Part shown: positions 23,134 through 28,815 of the stretch, one piece after another
Layout of the letters: every line of letters starts with the position of its first letter
Numbering within the stretch: the first letter of the stretch is position 1
From: Chloroflexota bacterium
GTDB taxonomy: Bacteria; Chloroflexota; Anaerolineae; B4-G1; SLSP01
Direction: 5' to 3'
NCBI GenBank assembly: GCA_019873645.1
Contig: JAIOAX010000034.1
Location: 1-51,718 of the forward strand
Length of the DNA: 51,718 bases
The notes under the pieces: model-generated
Seen by the model: the letters and a program-made list of their open reading frames with translations, nothing else
Database searches by the model: none
Told to the model about the DNA's origin: nothing
Translations under genes and position numbers: made by a program

Positions 23134-23362
23134 TGTCTCCCTCTTCACGATGCGGGTTATGCTTCGCCGTACCCAAAGCCTGCATTTTGCGCTTGAAGGC
23201 TTCAAGGTCTTCACGGTTTACCAGCCAATCATGCCCTACCTTTGCCCCTTTAATCCTGCCAGCCCGCACTAACTTGATAACGTATCCCCGACAATACCCC
23301 GTCAGGTTCGCGCCTTGCAGCGTGCTGATCCAGTCCGTCCCGATAGGATTATCTTTGCTCAT
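23120..23362 (-). CDS. Excisionase-like MerR-type HTH protein (xis-int operon)
   Basis: 80 residues from ATG 23362 (AAGGGGGCAAGT before it). The central unit LTGYCRGYVIKLVRAGRIKG followed by AKVGHDWLVNREDLEAF is the winged-helix fold of excisionase/AlpA-type proteins. It resembles the 76-residue protein at 23590 closely, so the two are paralogues. Directly upstream of and overlapping int, it fits a recombination directionality factor. Preceded at 56 bases by the dyad operator. Confidence 0.75.
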   Translation of the reverse strand: MSKDNPIGTDWISTLQGANLTGYCRGYVIKLVRAGRIKGAKVGHDWLVNREDLEAFKRKMQALGTAKHNPHREEGDNERA

Positions 23363-23387
23363 ACTTGCCCCCTTGTTTTTGTAAGTT

Positions 23388-23449
23388 AGCTTATCACAAA
23401 ACCAAGTCACGCAATAGATCACGAAATAATTACGTTACTATTTCGTGAC
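23388..23449 (-). promoter_or_regulatory. Promoter and 33-bp dyad operator of the xis-int operon
   Basis: On the minus strand: dyad GTCAC-GA-AATA-N10-TATT-TC-GTGAT-C (23417-23449), then TTGCGT (23409-23414), 15 nt, TAAGCT (23388-23393). 25 of the 33 operator bases and the exact spacing match 19378-19439. The central 10-bp arms TCACGAAATA/TATTTCGTGA are perfectly complementary. Confidence 0.75.
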
Positions 23450-23490
23450 GATTTTTCCCTGTCTGTTTGAATATACGAACAACATAAACC

Positions 23491-23514
23491 GAAAAAGAAA
23501 GGGGACTGCCCCTT
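23491..23514 (-). terminator. Second minus-strand terminator upstream of the xis-int operator
   Basis: AAGGGG (23499-23504) and CCCCTT (23509-23514) form a short stem that on the minus strand is followed by TTTCTTTTTC. It lies between the 23590 gene and the xis-int promoter. Confidence 0.5.
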
Positions 23515-23546
23515 ACCTTATGTGTCTATACGAACAAGTTTATCAC

Positions 23547-23577
23547 AAAAAAAGAAAAGTGCAAATCGCCCTTTTCT
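23547..23577 (-). terminator. Terminator of the 23590 excisionase-like gene
   Basis: AGAAAAG (23553-23559) pairs with CTTTTCT (23571-23577); on the minus strand seven T follow (complement of 23547-23553). With the second terminator downstream it insulates the 23590 gene from the xis-int operon. Confidence 0.65.
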
Positions 23578-23589
23578 GAGTCTTAAAAG

Positions 23590-23820
23590 TCAAACCTTAT
23601 CAGTTGCCCTATACGCATTATGTTTCTGCTTGCCTAGTGATTGCATTTCCTGATAAAACGCAAGCACACTATCACGCTTCACAATCCAATCATGCCCCAA
23701 TTTAACGCCGTCAAGCCTACCCTGTTTGAGTAACCTGCCAATATACGTTTGACTATACCCTGTCAGCCTTGCGGCTTCCTGGGTTGTGATCCACTGGGAA
23801 AAGTCAAAATCATTAGACAT
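23590..23820 (-). CDS. Excisionase-like HTH protein next to attR
   Basis: 76 residues from ATG 23820; the frame open to 23889 is the translated tRNA fragment. ITTQEAARLTGYSQTYIGRL followed by LKQGRLDGVKLGHDWIVKRD is a clear excisionase/MerR-type winged helix, paralogous to the 23120-23362 protein. No strong ribosome site precedes it. It is the element's end gene: 23 bases upstream lies the duplicated tRNA 5' half and, beyond it, a complete tRNA-type promoter pointing into this gene. Two terminators follow. It may sense or control excision state. Confidence 0.75.
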   Translation of the reverse strand: MSNDFDFSQWITTQEAARLTGYSQTYIGRLLKQGRLDGVKLGHDWIVKRDSVLAFYQEMQSLGKQKHNAYRATDKV

Positions 23821-23842
23821 GACAGATACTACCGCAAGATGG

Positions 23843-23881
23843 TTAAGAGTCCCCTGCTCTACCATTTGAGCTAGCGGGCCC
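23843..23881. other. Attachment site core, distal side, with orphan tRNA-Lys 5' half
   Basis: Perfect copy of 16295-16333. On the minus strand it is the 5' half of tRNA-Lys up to the anticodon loop; the 3' half is missing (next bases CCATCTTGCG are unrelated). It is a decapitated tRNA, not a functional gene. Confidence 0.93.
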
Positions 23882-23899
23882 AACAGCAACGCACCTCTG

Positions 23900-23927
23900 T
23901 TTATACCACATTCTGACAGCTTGGCAA
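23900..23927 (-). promoter_or_regulatory. Displaced native tRNA-Lys promoter
   Basis: TTGCCA (23922-23927), 16 nt, TATAAA (23900-23905) on the minus strand, lying outside the element on the chromosomal side. It now points through the orphan tRNA half into the excisionase-like gene. Confidence 0.75.
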
Positions 23928-23969
23928 GTCATGCCGATGAAGGATGCCTTTCAGGATAGGGCAACTAAA

Positions 23970-24143
23970 GGGGATTTGGGGCGGCTTCGCCGCCTCAAAT
24001 CCCCCTCATTGAAACGTGTCCCCATGGAACCCAACATCCCCACAAGCGCGTGGGGATGTTGGCGGGTGAGCCATAAAAAACTTGCCGGCTACTTATGGCC
24101 GCGCCTTAAGCCTGGCGCGACGGAATACGGTCGGCAAAACCGT
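23970..24143. other. Chain of five hairpins in the gap beside the element
   Basis: In 175 bases five stems follow each other. First, GGGGATTTG...CAAATCCCC with an inner GGCGGC-TTCG-CCGCC (23970-24004). Second, a perfect 13-bp stem CCAACATCCCCAC/GTGGGGATGTTGG (24031-24062). Third, GCCATAA/TTATGGC (24070-24099). Fourth, GCGCC/GGCGC (24101-24118). Fifth, ACGGT/ACCGT (24127-24143). No gene is seen in 23930-24176. It could be a structured RNA, a REP cluster or a strong terminator array for the YtxH operon. Confidence 0.6.
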
Positions 24144-24176
24144 CATCGGGCTTTTGCGGGATTGAAACAATGGGAG

Positions 24177-24560
24177 TCAGGCTGCGGGAGCCTCCGCGGG
24201 CGCAGGGGCTTTCTCTTCCGCCGGAGCGGTGCCCTTGTGGAGTTTTTCCTTGACCTGGGCCTGCTTCTCCTCGATCAACGTCTTGGTCTGCTCTTGCAAT
24301 TCCTTAGCACGGCTTTGCAGGTCTTTGGTGGCCTCTTCGAGCTTGCGCCGGGCCTCGTTCAACAACTGCTCGGCCTTGACGCGCGCTTCCTCGGCCTTGT
24401 GGGTGGCCTGTTCGCTGAGTTCGACGCTCTTCTTTTGAATTTGCTCGCGCGTTTCCTGGCCGGATTGCGGCGCAAAGAGCATGCCCGCCGCCGCTCCCAG
24501 CAGCGCGCCGACAAAAAATCCGATCAAAAAGGTACCGAAATCATTCTCGTGGTTGGACAT
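24177..24560 (-). CDS. YtxH-domain protein
   Basis: About 127 residues from ATG 24560, 8 nt after AGGAGG; ATG 24566 is only 2 nt away from it. The N-terminal glycine-rich helix FLIGFFVGALLGAAAGMLFA followed by PQSGQETREQ is the YtxH signature. A long charged coiled coil (about 45-105) and a proline/alanine tail follow. YtxH proteins are small membrane-associated, stress-linked proteins of unknown mechanism. It overlaps the upstream membrane-protein gene by 20 bases, forming a two-gene operon. Confidence 0.8.
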   Translation of the reverse strand: MSNHENDFGTFLIGFFVGALLGAAAGMLFAPQSGQETREQIQKKSVELSEQATHKAEEARVKAEQLLNEARRKLEEATKDLQSRAKELQEQTKTLIEEKQAQVKEKLHKGTAPAEEKAPAPAEAPAA

Positions 24561-25086
24561 CTTCATTGCCTCCTATGGTTGAACTTGGGGATGATTTTGA
24601 ATGTGGCCGTGCCGCCCCCGCAATATGAATCAGGTCGCTGGTGACCCGTTGCACCGCAGCAGCAAACCCGGCCAGCTTGATAAACGGCGACACGACGTTG
24701 TGGCTCACGAATGCAGTCGTGCCGCGCACCGTTGACGCCGTGTCATTGACCGAACGCAACAAGGGTTGAATTTCATCGCGGAGCACCTGGATCAAGGTCT
24801 GAATCTGGAAAACCAACAGCAGCACCGCTAAGCCGATCAAGAACGTTTCCACTGCGACGAAGACAATCGCAATATCGCGGATAACCTGTGTGGCAACGGG
24901 ATAGGTCGCCATGAGCACAATTGCAGCGACCAGGAGGATCAAGAACAACACTGCGCCCCCGATAATCATAATCTGGGTGCGTTTGCTGACTTGCTCTGCT
25001 TGCTGTCCTTCGGTTGCTGAAACAGGTGTGGCTGTGGCTTTTGCCGGTGCGTCTGTCGGGTGCGTTCGCGAAGTCTCTGTTTCCAT
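24541..25086 (-). CDS. DUF948-like two-helix membrane protein
   Basis: 181 residues from ATG 25086 (GGAGGG upstream). A Thr/Ala-rich cytoplasmic start, then two membrane helices (MIIGGAVLFLILLVAAIVLM; DIAIVFVAVETFLIGLAVLL). An amphipathic segment IQTLIQVLRDEIQPLLRSVN and TASTVRGTTAFVSHNVVSPF follow, resembling DUF948/YtxG. YtxG and YtxH are commonly encoded together, which supports both calls. Confidence 0.65.
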   Translation of the reverse strand: METETSRTHPTDAPAKATATPVSATEGQQAEQVSKRTQIMIIGGAVLFLILLVAAIVLMATYPVATQVIRDIAIVFVAVETFLIGLAVLLLVFQIQTLIQVLRDEIQPLLRSVNDTASTVRGTTAFVSHNVVSPFIKLAGFAAAVQRVTSDLIHIAGAARPHSKSSPSSTIGGNEDVQPRE

Positions 25087-25117
25087 GATTCCCTCCTCCA
25101 TAAGCTCGCACATTTAG

Positions 25118-25146
25118 ATTATACCATGTTACTATAAAAGAAACAA
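25118..25146 (-). promoter_or_regulatory. Promoter of the DUF948-YtxH operon
   Basis: TTGTTT (25141-25146) and a perfect TATAAT (25118-25123) on the minus strand, 17-nt spacer. It lies back-to-back with the promoter of the plus-strand gene at 25213. Confidence 0.7.
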
Positions 25147-25177
25147 GAGGAGAGAACATTAAGCAATTATTTTAGCA

Positions 25178-25205
25178 TTGCTTTCTGTCATATTCACGGT
25201 AGAAT
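25178..25205 (+). promoter_or_regulatory. Promoter of the PLC-like gene, leaderless
   Basis: TTGCTT (25178-25183), 16 nt, TAGAAT (25200-25205). Only 7 bases separate the -10 from ATG 25213, and no ribosome site is present, so translation probably begins at the 5' end of the message. Confidence 0.55.
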
Positions 25206-25212
25206 TTGCTTT

Positions 25213-25983
25213 ATGCCAACGCCATTTCAACATCTGGTTTATGCCCGTGATGTGCTTGAGGCTGCCGGCTTGCCTGAAGCAATCCGGCGGCGGATCCGCC
25301 CTTCTATGGGCGCCTATCTGTTGGGTAACACCGCTGTAGATGTACAATCCATCACCGGGCAACGGCGTTTTGAAACGCACTTCTATCATGTCCACGGGGA
25401 AGCCGCCATGCGCGCCAGCGAGGCCTTGTTGGCGGCGCATCCTCATTTGGCAGACCCGGCGCGCCTGGAACCGGCGCACGCGGCCTTCATCAGCGGCTAT
25501 CTGGTGCATTTGGTCTGGGATGAGGTCTGGCTGCGTGAGGTCTTCCGGCCTTTCTATATGGAATCGTCGCTGTGGCCCGACCGTCTCACCCGCAATGTTC
25601 ACCACAACGCGCTGCGGGTGCTTGTAGACCGTCGGGCCGAAGCTGTCCTGCGCGCCTGGCCCGAGGTAGTGCCTTTTTTGCGCAGCGTGCAGCCCGATCA
25701 CTGGTTGCCGTTTGTAGAGAACACGGCGCTGTGTCACTGGCGCGATTGGCTGGTTGCGCAACTGGCCGATCCGACAGCCGTGCAAACGGTGCAGGTCTTC
25801 GCCGCGCGTATGGGAATCTCACCGGAGCACCTGGAGGCGGTGATCCACGCCGTGGAACAGGATACTTACACCCCGCCCGTCCCTGGCCTCTTTGCCGCAT
25901 TGGCCGACTTCGAGACTCATGCCCACGCCGAGAGCATCGCGACACTCAAGCGGTATTGGGGATTAGGGACTGGGGATTGGTGA
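25213..25983 (+). CDS. Zinc-dependent phospholipase C-like protein
   Basis: 256 residues. The start MPTPFQHLVYARDVLEAAGL, then GAYLLGNTAVDVQSITGQRR and ETHFYHVH, match the Zn_dep_PLPC domain, where His/Asp residues bind zinc. Later HAAFISGYLVHLVWDEVW adds the usual HLxxDxxW-type helix. No signal peptide is visible, unlike secreted phospholipases, so the substrate is uncertain. Its last residues (LGTGDW) are encoded by a GGGATTAGGGACT repeat, so the C-terminus has been extended by intergenic sequence. It is transcribed alone ahead of the M1 peptidase gene. Confidence 0.7.
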   Translation: MPTPFQHLVYARDVLEAAGLPEAIRRRIRPSMGAYLLGNTAVDVQSITGQRRFETHFYHVHGEAAMRASEALLAAHPHLADPARLEPAHAAFISGYLVHLVWDEVWLREVFRPFYMESSLWPDRLTRNVHHNALRVLVDRRAEAVLRAWPEVVPFLRSVQPDHWLPFVENTALCHWRDWLVAQLADPTAVQTVQVFAARMGISPEHLEAVIHAVEQDTYTPPVPGLFAALADFETHAHAESIATLKRYWGLGTGDW

Positions 25984-26037
25984 TTAGGGACTGGGAATTG
26001 GGGATTCATGGGGCGTAATTCGTAATTCGCAATTCGC
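25955..26037 (+). repeat. GGGGATTAGGGACT / AATTCGC short-period repeats
   Basis: Three imperfect GGGATTAGGGACTGGG-like units (25955-26008) are followed by CGTAATTCGTAATTCGCAATTCGC (about 26015-26037), each a short-period repeat. They fill the gap before the M1 gene and run into the 3' end of the preceding one. Confidence 0.7.
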
Positions 26038-26049
26038 AAGGGGGAGGGT

Positions 26050-27888
26050 ATGAAAATCCGTCGTTTAGCGCTTACGCTGATATGTTGTGTAGGATTGCTG
26101 GTAGGGCAAAGGCCGGTTGAGGCGTTGGATACCGCACCGGCAGACACGCCGCCGGATGTGGCTTCCTATACTATCACGGCGGCTTATGACCCGGCCACGC
26201 ATATACTCACGGGGCATCAAGGCGCGATCTATGTCAATCGTACCCAGGCCGCCATCTCCACATTAGTCTTCCACCTATACCTTAACGCTTTCCGCAGCGC
26301 CGAGACCCTCTGGATGCGTGAATCCGGCCTGGGCCTGCGCGGCTACGTTTACGACCCCGACCATCCCGGCTGGATACGGATTGAACAGATGGTATTGAAT
26401 GACGGCACGCCCCTGACTGTGAAAGCGTTGGACGATGACGAAACGCTGGTTGAAGCGACGCTGCCATATCCGGTTGCCCCCGGCGACAGTGTGACCGTAC
26501 AGCTTGACTTTACCGCGCAACTGCCTAAAGTGTTCGCCCGCGTCGGGTGGGCGGATGACGGCAAGTTTGTGTTCGGCGGACAGTGGTTCCCCAAATTCGG
26601 CGTCTGGGAGAACGGCGCATGGAACGCTTATCCCTTTCATGCCAACAGCGAGTTCTACGCCGATTTTGGCCGCTACCAGGTGGCGCTCACACTGCCGCAA
26701 GGATGGGTTGTCGCTGCGACCGGCACCGGCGACGCCAGCGTCACCGTCAACGCCGATGGGACGGCGACACATACGTTTGTCGCTGAACACGTGATTGATT
26801 TCGCCTGGGCCGCCTCCCCGGCCTTCCGCGAGCTGACCCGCGATGTTGACGGCGTGGCCGTGCGCGTAGTTTACTATCCGCAGCAGCGGGCAATGGCCCG
26901 CCGCGCCCTTGAAGCGACCACCGGCGCGTTGCCGCTTTACAATGCCTGGTTCGGCCCCTATGGCAAAGGACATTACCCACGCCTTACCGTCGTCATTGTC
27001 CCGCCGGATGCGGGCGGCGCGGGGGGGATGGAGTACCCGACGCTGTTCACCGTGGGCGCAATGGGCAGCATTATGCCGGCATGCCTGCGGATGATCGAGG
27101 TGGAGACCGTTCATGAGCTGGGCCACCAGTGGTTTCAGTCGGTCGTTGCCACCAATGAGGCCGAAGAACCCTGGCTGGATGAAGGTTTCACGGATTACAC
27201 CACCATTCGCGCGATGAACGCCCTCTACGACGGTGCACTCTTTGACTGCGGCGGGTGGAACTTCTCCTACCTGGCGCTGCACCGTATGGAGTATGCAATG
27301 TCACCCCACAGCCCGATGGCCGGGGCAGCGTGGGATTATGATTTTATGCAATACGAGGTCGTCGCGTACTCCAAGCCCTCACTGGCACTCACGACGGTTG
27401 AACGCACTGTCGGCGAGACGGCCATGCGGCGCTTCTTGAGCACCTATTCTGGCCGTTATGCCTTCGCTCACCCCCGCGCTGAAGATGTGCGCGCTGTGAT
27501 GACCGAAACGCTTGGTGCGGAAGTCGCCGGCTGGTTCTTCGACACATTGGTCTATGGCGATGGCGTTTTGGATGCACAGGTTATCTACGCCGATGGCGAA
27601 GCGACGCTGGAACGTCGGGGCGAAGCCTGCATCCCCACGACGGTCAGGGCGACGCGTGGCGGGAAAGAAGGCGCGGAAACCGTTCCCTGGCCTTGTGAAC
27701 AGACGACGCTGACGCTTGGCGATAGCCCCCGCAGCGTCGAGATTGATCCCGATCACGCCATCGTGCTCGATCAAAATTTGATCAACAATGGGCAACATCG
27801 CGCGCCAGACCTGGCGACCTGGTTGGGAATTGTGACACGCTGGATGCGAGTGTTGCAAGATTTCTTCTGGGGAGGCGCCACATGGTAG
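26050..27888 (+). CDS. Exported M1-family metallopeptidase
   Basis: 612 residues with a signal peptide (MKIRRLALTLICCVGLLVGQ, cleavage near VEA). The zinc site is HELGH followed after 18 residues by the third ligand Glu in EPWLDEGFTDY. Upstream is the exopeptidase loop GGMEYP (GAMEN-like, binds the substrate N-terminus). It should cleave N-terminal residues from peptides outside the cytoplasm. The N-terminal beta-domain and a short C-terminal beta region are present, but the long HEAT-like domain of large aminopeptidases N is missing. Overlaps the next gene by 7 bases. AAGGGGGAGGG precedes the ATG. Confidence 0.9.
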   Translation: MKIRRLALTLICCVGLLVGQRPVEALDTAPADTPPDVASYTITAAYDPATHILTGHQGAIYVNRTQAAISTLVFHLYLNAFRSAETLWMRESGLGLRGYVYDPDHPGWIRIEQMVLNDGTPLTVKALDDDETLVEATLPYPVAPGDSVTVQLDFTAQLPKVFARVGWADDGKFVFGGQWFPKFGVWENGAWNAYPFHANSEFYADFGRYQVALTLPQGWVVAATGTGDASVTVNADGTATHTFVAEHVIDFAWAASPAFRELTRDVDGVAVRVVYYPQQRAMARRALEATTGALPLYNAWFGPYGKGHYPRLTVVIVPPDAGGAGGMEYPTLFTVGAMGSIMPACLRMIEVETVHELGHQWFQSVVATNEAEEPWLDEGFTDYTTIRAMNALYDGALFDCGGWNFSYLALHRMEYAMSPHSPMAGAAWDYDFMQYEVVAYSKPSLALTTVERTVGETAMRRFLSTYSGRYAFAHPRAEDVRAVMTETLGAEVAGWFFDTLVYGDGVLDAQVIYADGEATLERRGEACIPTTVRATRGGKEGAETVPWPCEQTTLTLGDSPRSVEIDPDHAIVLDQNLINNGQHRAPDLATWLGIVTRWMRVLQDFFWGGATW

Positions 27889-28757
27889 ACGCTGTGCTTG
27901 CTGCTCAAATCATGCCCGAAGTTCCGTCATCTTCGTCGCTCCGCAATGCCCTGTGGCGCGTCGTACAGCGCCCGCGTGCATGGGTGCTGGCCTATCTGCT
28001 GACGATCATCCCGGCCCTGCCGCTGGCACTGTTGACCGGATTGGCGCTTCTGCCGCTGATGCGCTATCCGGCGCTGCGTTCTGCCCTGGAAGCGCGTTCG
28101 TTGGACCTGCTCCCCGATCTTTCCACCCTCGATGTTCAGGGCGGTGGGGTTGTGGCGGTGGGCATGGTCGCCTTGTTGCTTGTTTTGCCGGTAGCTATTG
28201 TTGTTAAGCTCATTTGGGTATGGCTGGAGGGGGGAACGCTGGCCGACTATGCCACGCCGGAAAAACTCTCGTGGCGTGCGTTTAGCCAGGCTGGCCGACG
28301 CTGGTTTGGCGTCTTGTTCCTGCTCAACTGCATCGGCGTGGCGCTGCTTATTGTCATCGGTGGAGCGACGCTGTTGCCGGCATTGTTCGTTTACCCGCGT
28401 TCCCCTGCCCTGGCATGGGGAATCGGCGCCGTGGGATTGCTGGTGGCCGGACTCTGGGCCACGTGGGTTGAGATGGCGCGTGCTACGGCGGTAGTGTGTG
28501 ATGAACGTCATCTTTTTCGCGCTTTGAAGCGTGCCGTCCTCATAATGGTGTGGCAATGGCGGCCATTGTTGGTGCTGGTGGGCGGCAGTTTGTTACTGTT
28601 TGGCATACTGTACCTGTTGCACCGCTGGCTTGTGCATTGGTTGCCGTTGAACTGGTGGCTGCCGACGCTGGTGATTCAGCAAGGATATACGATTATCCGG
28701 CTCGGCGTTCGCCTGGCCCGCCAGGCCGGGCAGGTAGGATGTGTTTTATGGCAATAA
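27882..28757 (+). CDS. Polytopic membrane protein, partner of the M1 peptidase
   Basis: 291 residues with about six membrane helices (e.g. AYLLTIIPALPLALLTGLAL; VGMVALLLVLPVAIVVKLIW; VLFLLNCIGVALLIVIGGAT; LVLVGGSLLLFGILYLLHRW). No catalytic motif is visible and no family is recognised; layout is like uncharacterised DUF4013/YIP-type proteins. The 7-base overlap with the peptidase gene implies coupled synthesis and perhaps a shared membrane role. Confidence 0.65.
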   Translation: MVDAVLAAQIMPEVPSSSSLRNALWRVVQRPRAWVLAYLLTIIPALPLALLTGLALLPLMRYPALRSALEARSLDLLPDLSTLDVQGGGVVAVGMVALLLVLPVAIVVKLIWVWLEGGTLADYATPEKLSWRAFSQAGRRWFGVLFLLNCIGVALLIVIGGATLLPALFVYPRSPALAWGIGAVGLLVAGLWATWVEMARATAVVCDERHLFRALKRAVLIMVWQWRPLLVLVGGSLLLFGILYLLHRWLVHWLPLNWWLPTLVIQQGYTIIRLGVRLARQAGQVGCVLWQ

Positions 28758-28774
28758 CACCCGGCTAAATGTGA

Positions 28775-28780
28775 TATAAT
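28775..28780 (+). promoter_or_regulatory. -10 box for the TPR-J-GrpE-DnaK cluster
   Basis: A perfect TATAAT preceded by GTGA lies 35 bases before the TPR gene's ATG. No convincing -35 is found at 16-18 nt. No CIRCE-type dyad (TTAGCACTC-N9-GAGTGCTAA) is visible near it or before dnaK. Confidence 0.4.
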
Positions 28781-28815
28781 GTAAAGATAGGTTGTGATTC
28801 CAACAGGGAAAATGT

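Larger units (their letters stand above)
16295..23881 (-). mobile_element. 7.5-kb integrative element in tRNA-Lys with rolling-circle Rep
   Basis: Bounded by a perfect 39-bp direct repeat (16295-16333 and 23843-23881). All ~13 genes read on the minus strand. It encodes two excisionase-like proteins and a tyrosine integrase near the right end, a PD-(D/E)XK nuclease, four predicted membrane proteins, DUF6788-like and zinc-ribbon proteins, a ribbon-helix-helix protein, PrimPol-CHC2 and an HUH Rep. The gene set recalls actinobacterial AICEs (Rep, Prim-Pol, Xis, Int) but lacks an FtsK-type translocase, relaxase or type IV secretion gene; no capsid gene is recognised. It is probably an integrated plasmid- or satellite-like replicon whose transmission route is unknown. 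Confidence 0.88.

Noticed and set aside
16334..23842. Filamentous-phage (inovirus-like) prophage
   Set aside because: The HUH Rep and small membrane proteins fit superficially, but no Zot-type ATPase or recognisable coat-protein set is present, and a PrimPol is not typical.
23843..23881. Second tRNA-Lys gene
   Set aside because: Only the 5' half up to the anticodon loop is present; no T-arm or 3' acceptor strand follows.
24150..24172. GCGGGATTGAAAC reminiscent of a CRISPR repeat end
   Set aside because: Single occurrence with no repeats at spacer distance and no cas gene in the window.
23931..24644. 237-codon plus-strand frame
   Set aside because: It crosses the hairpin array and runs antisense through the YtxH gene, whose coiled coil and ribosome site are convincing on the other strand.
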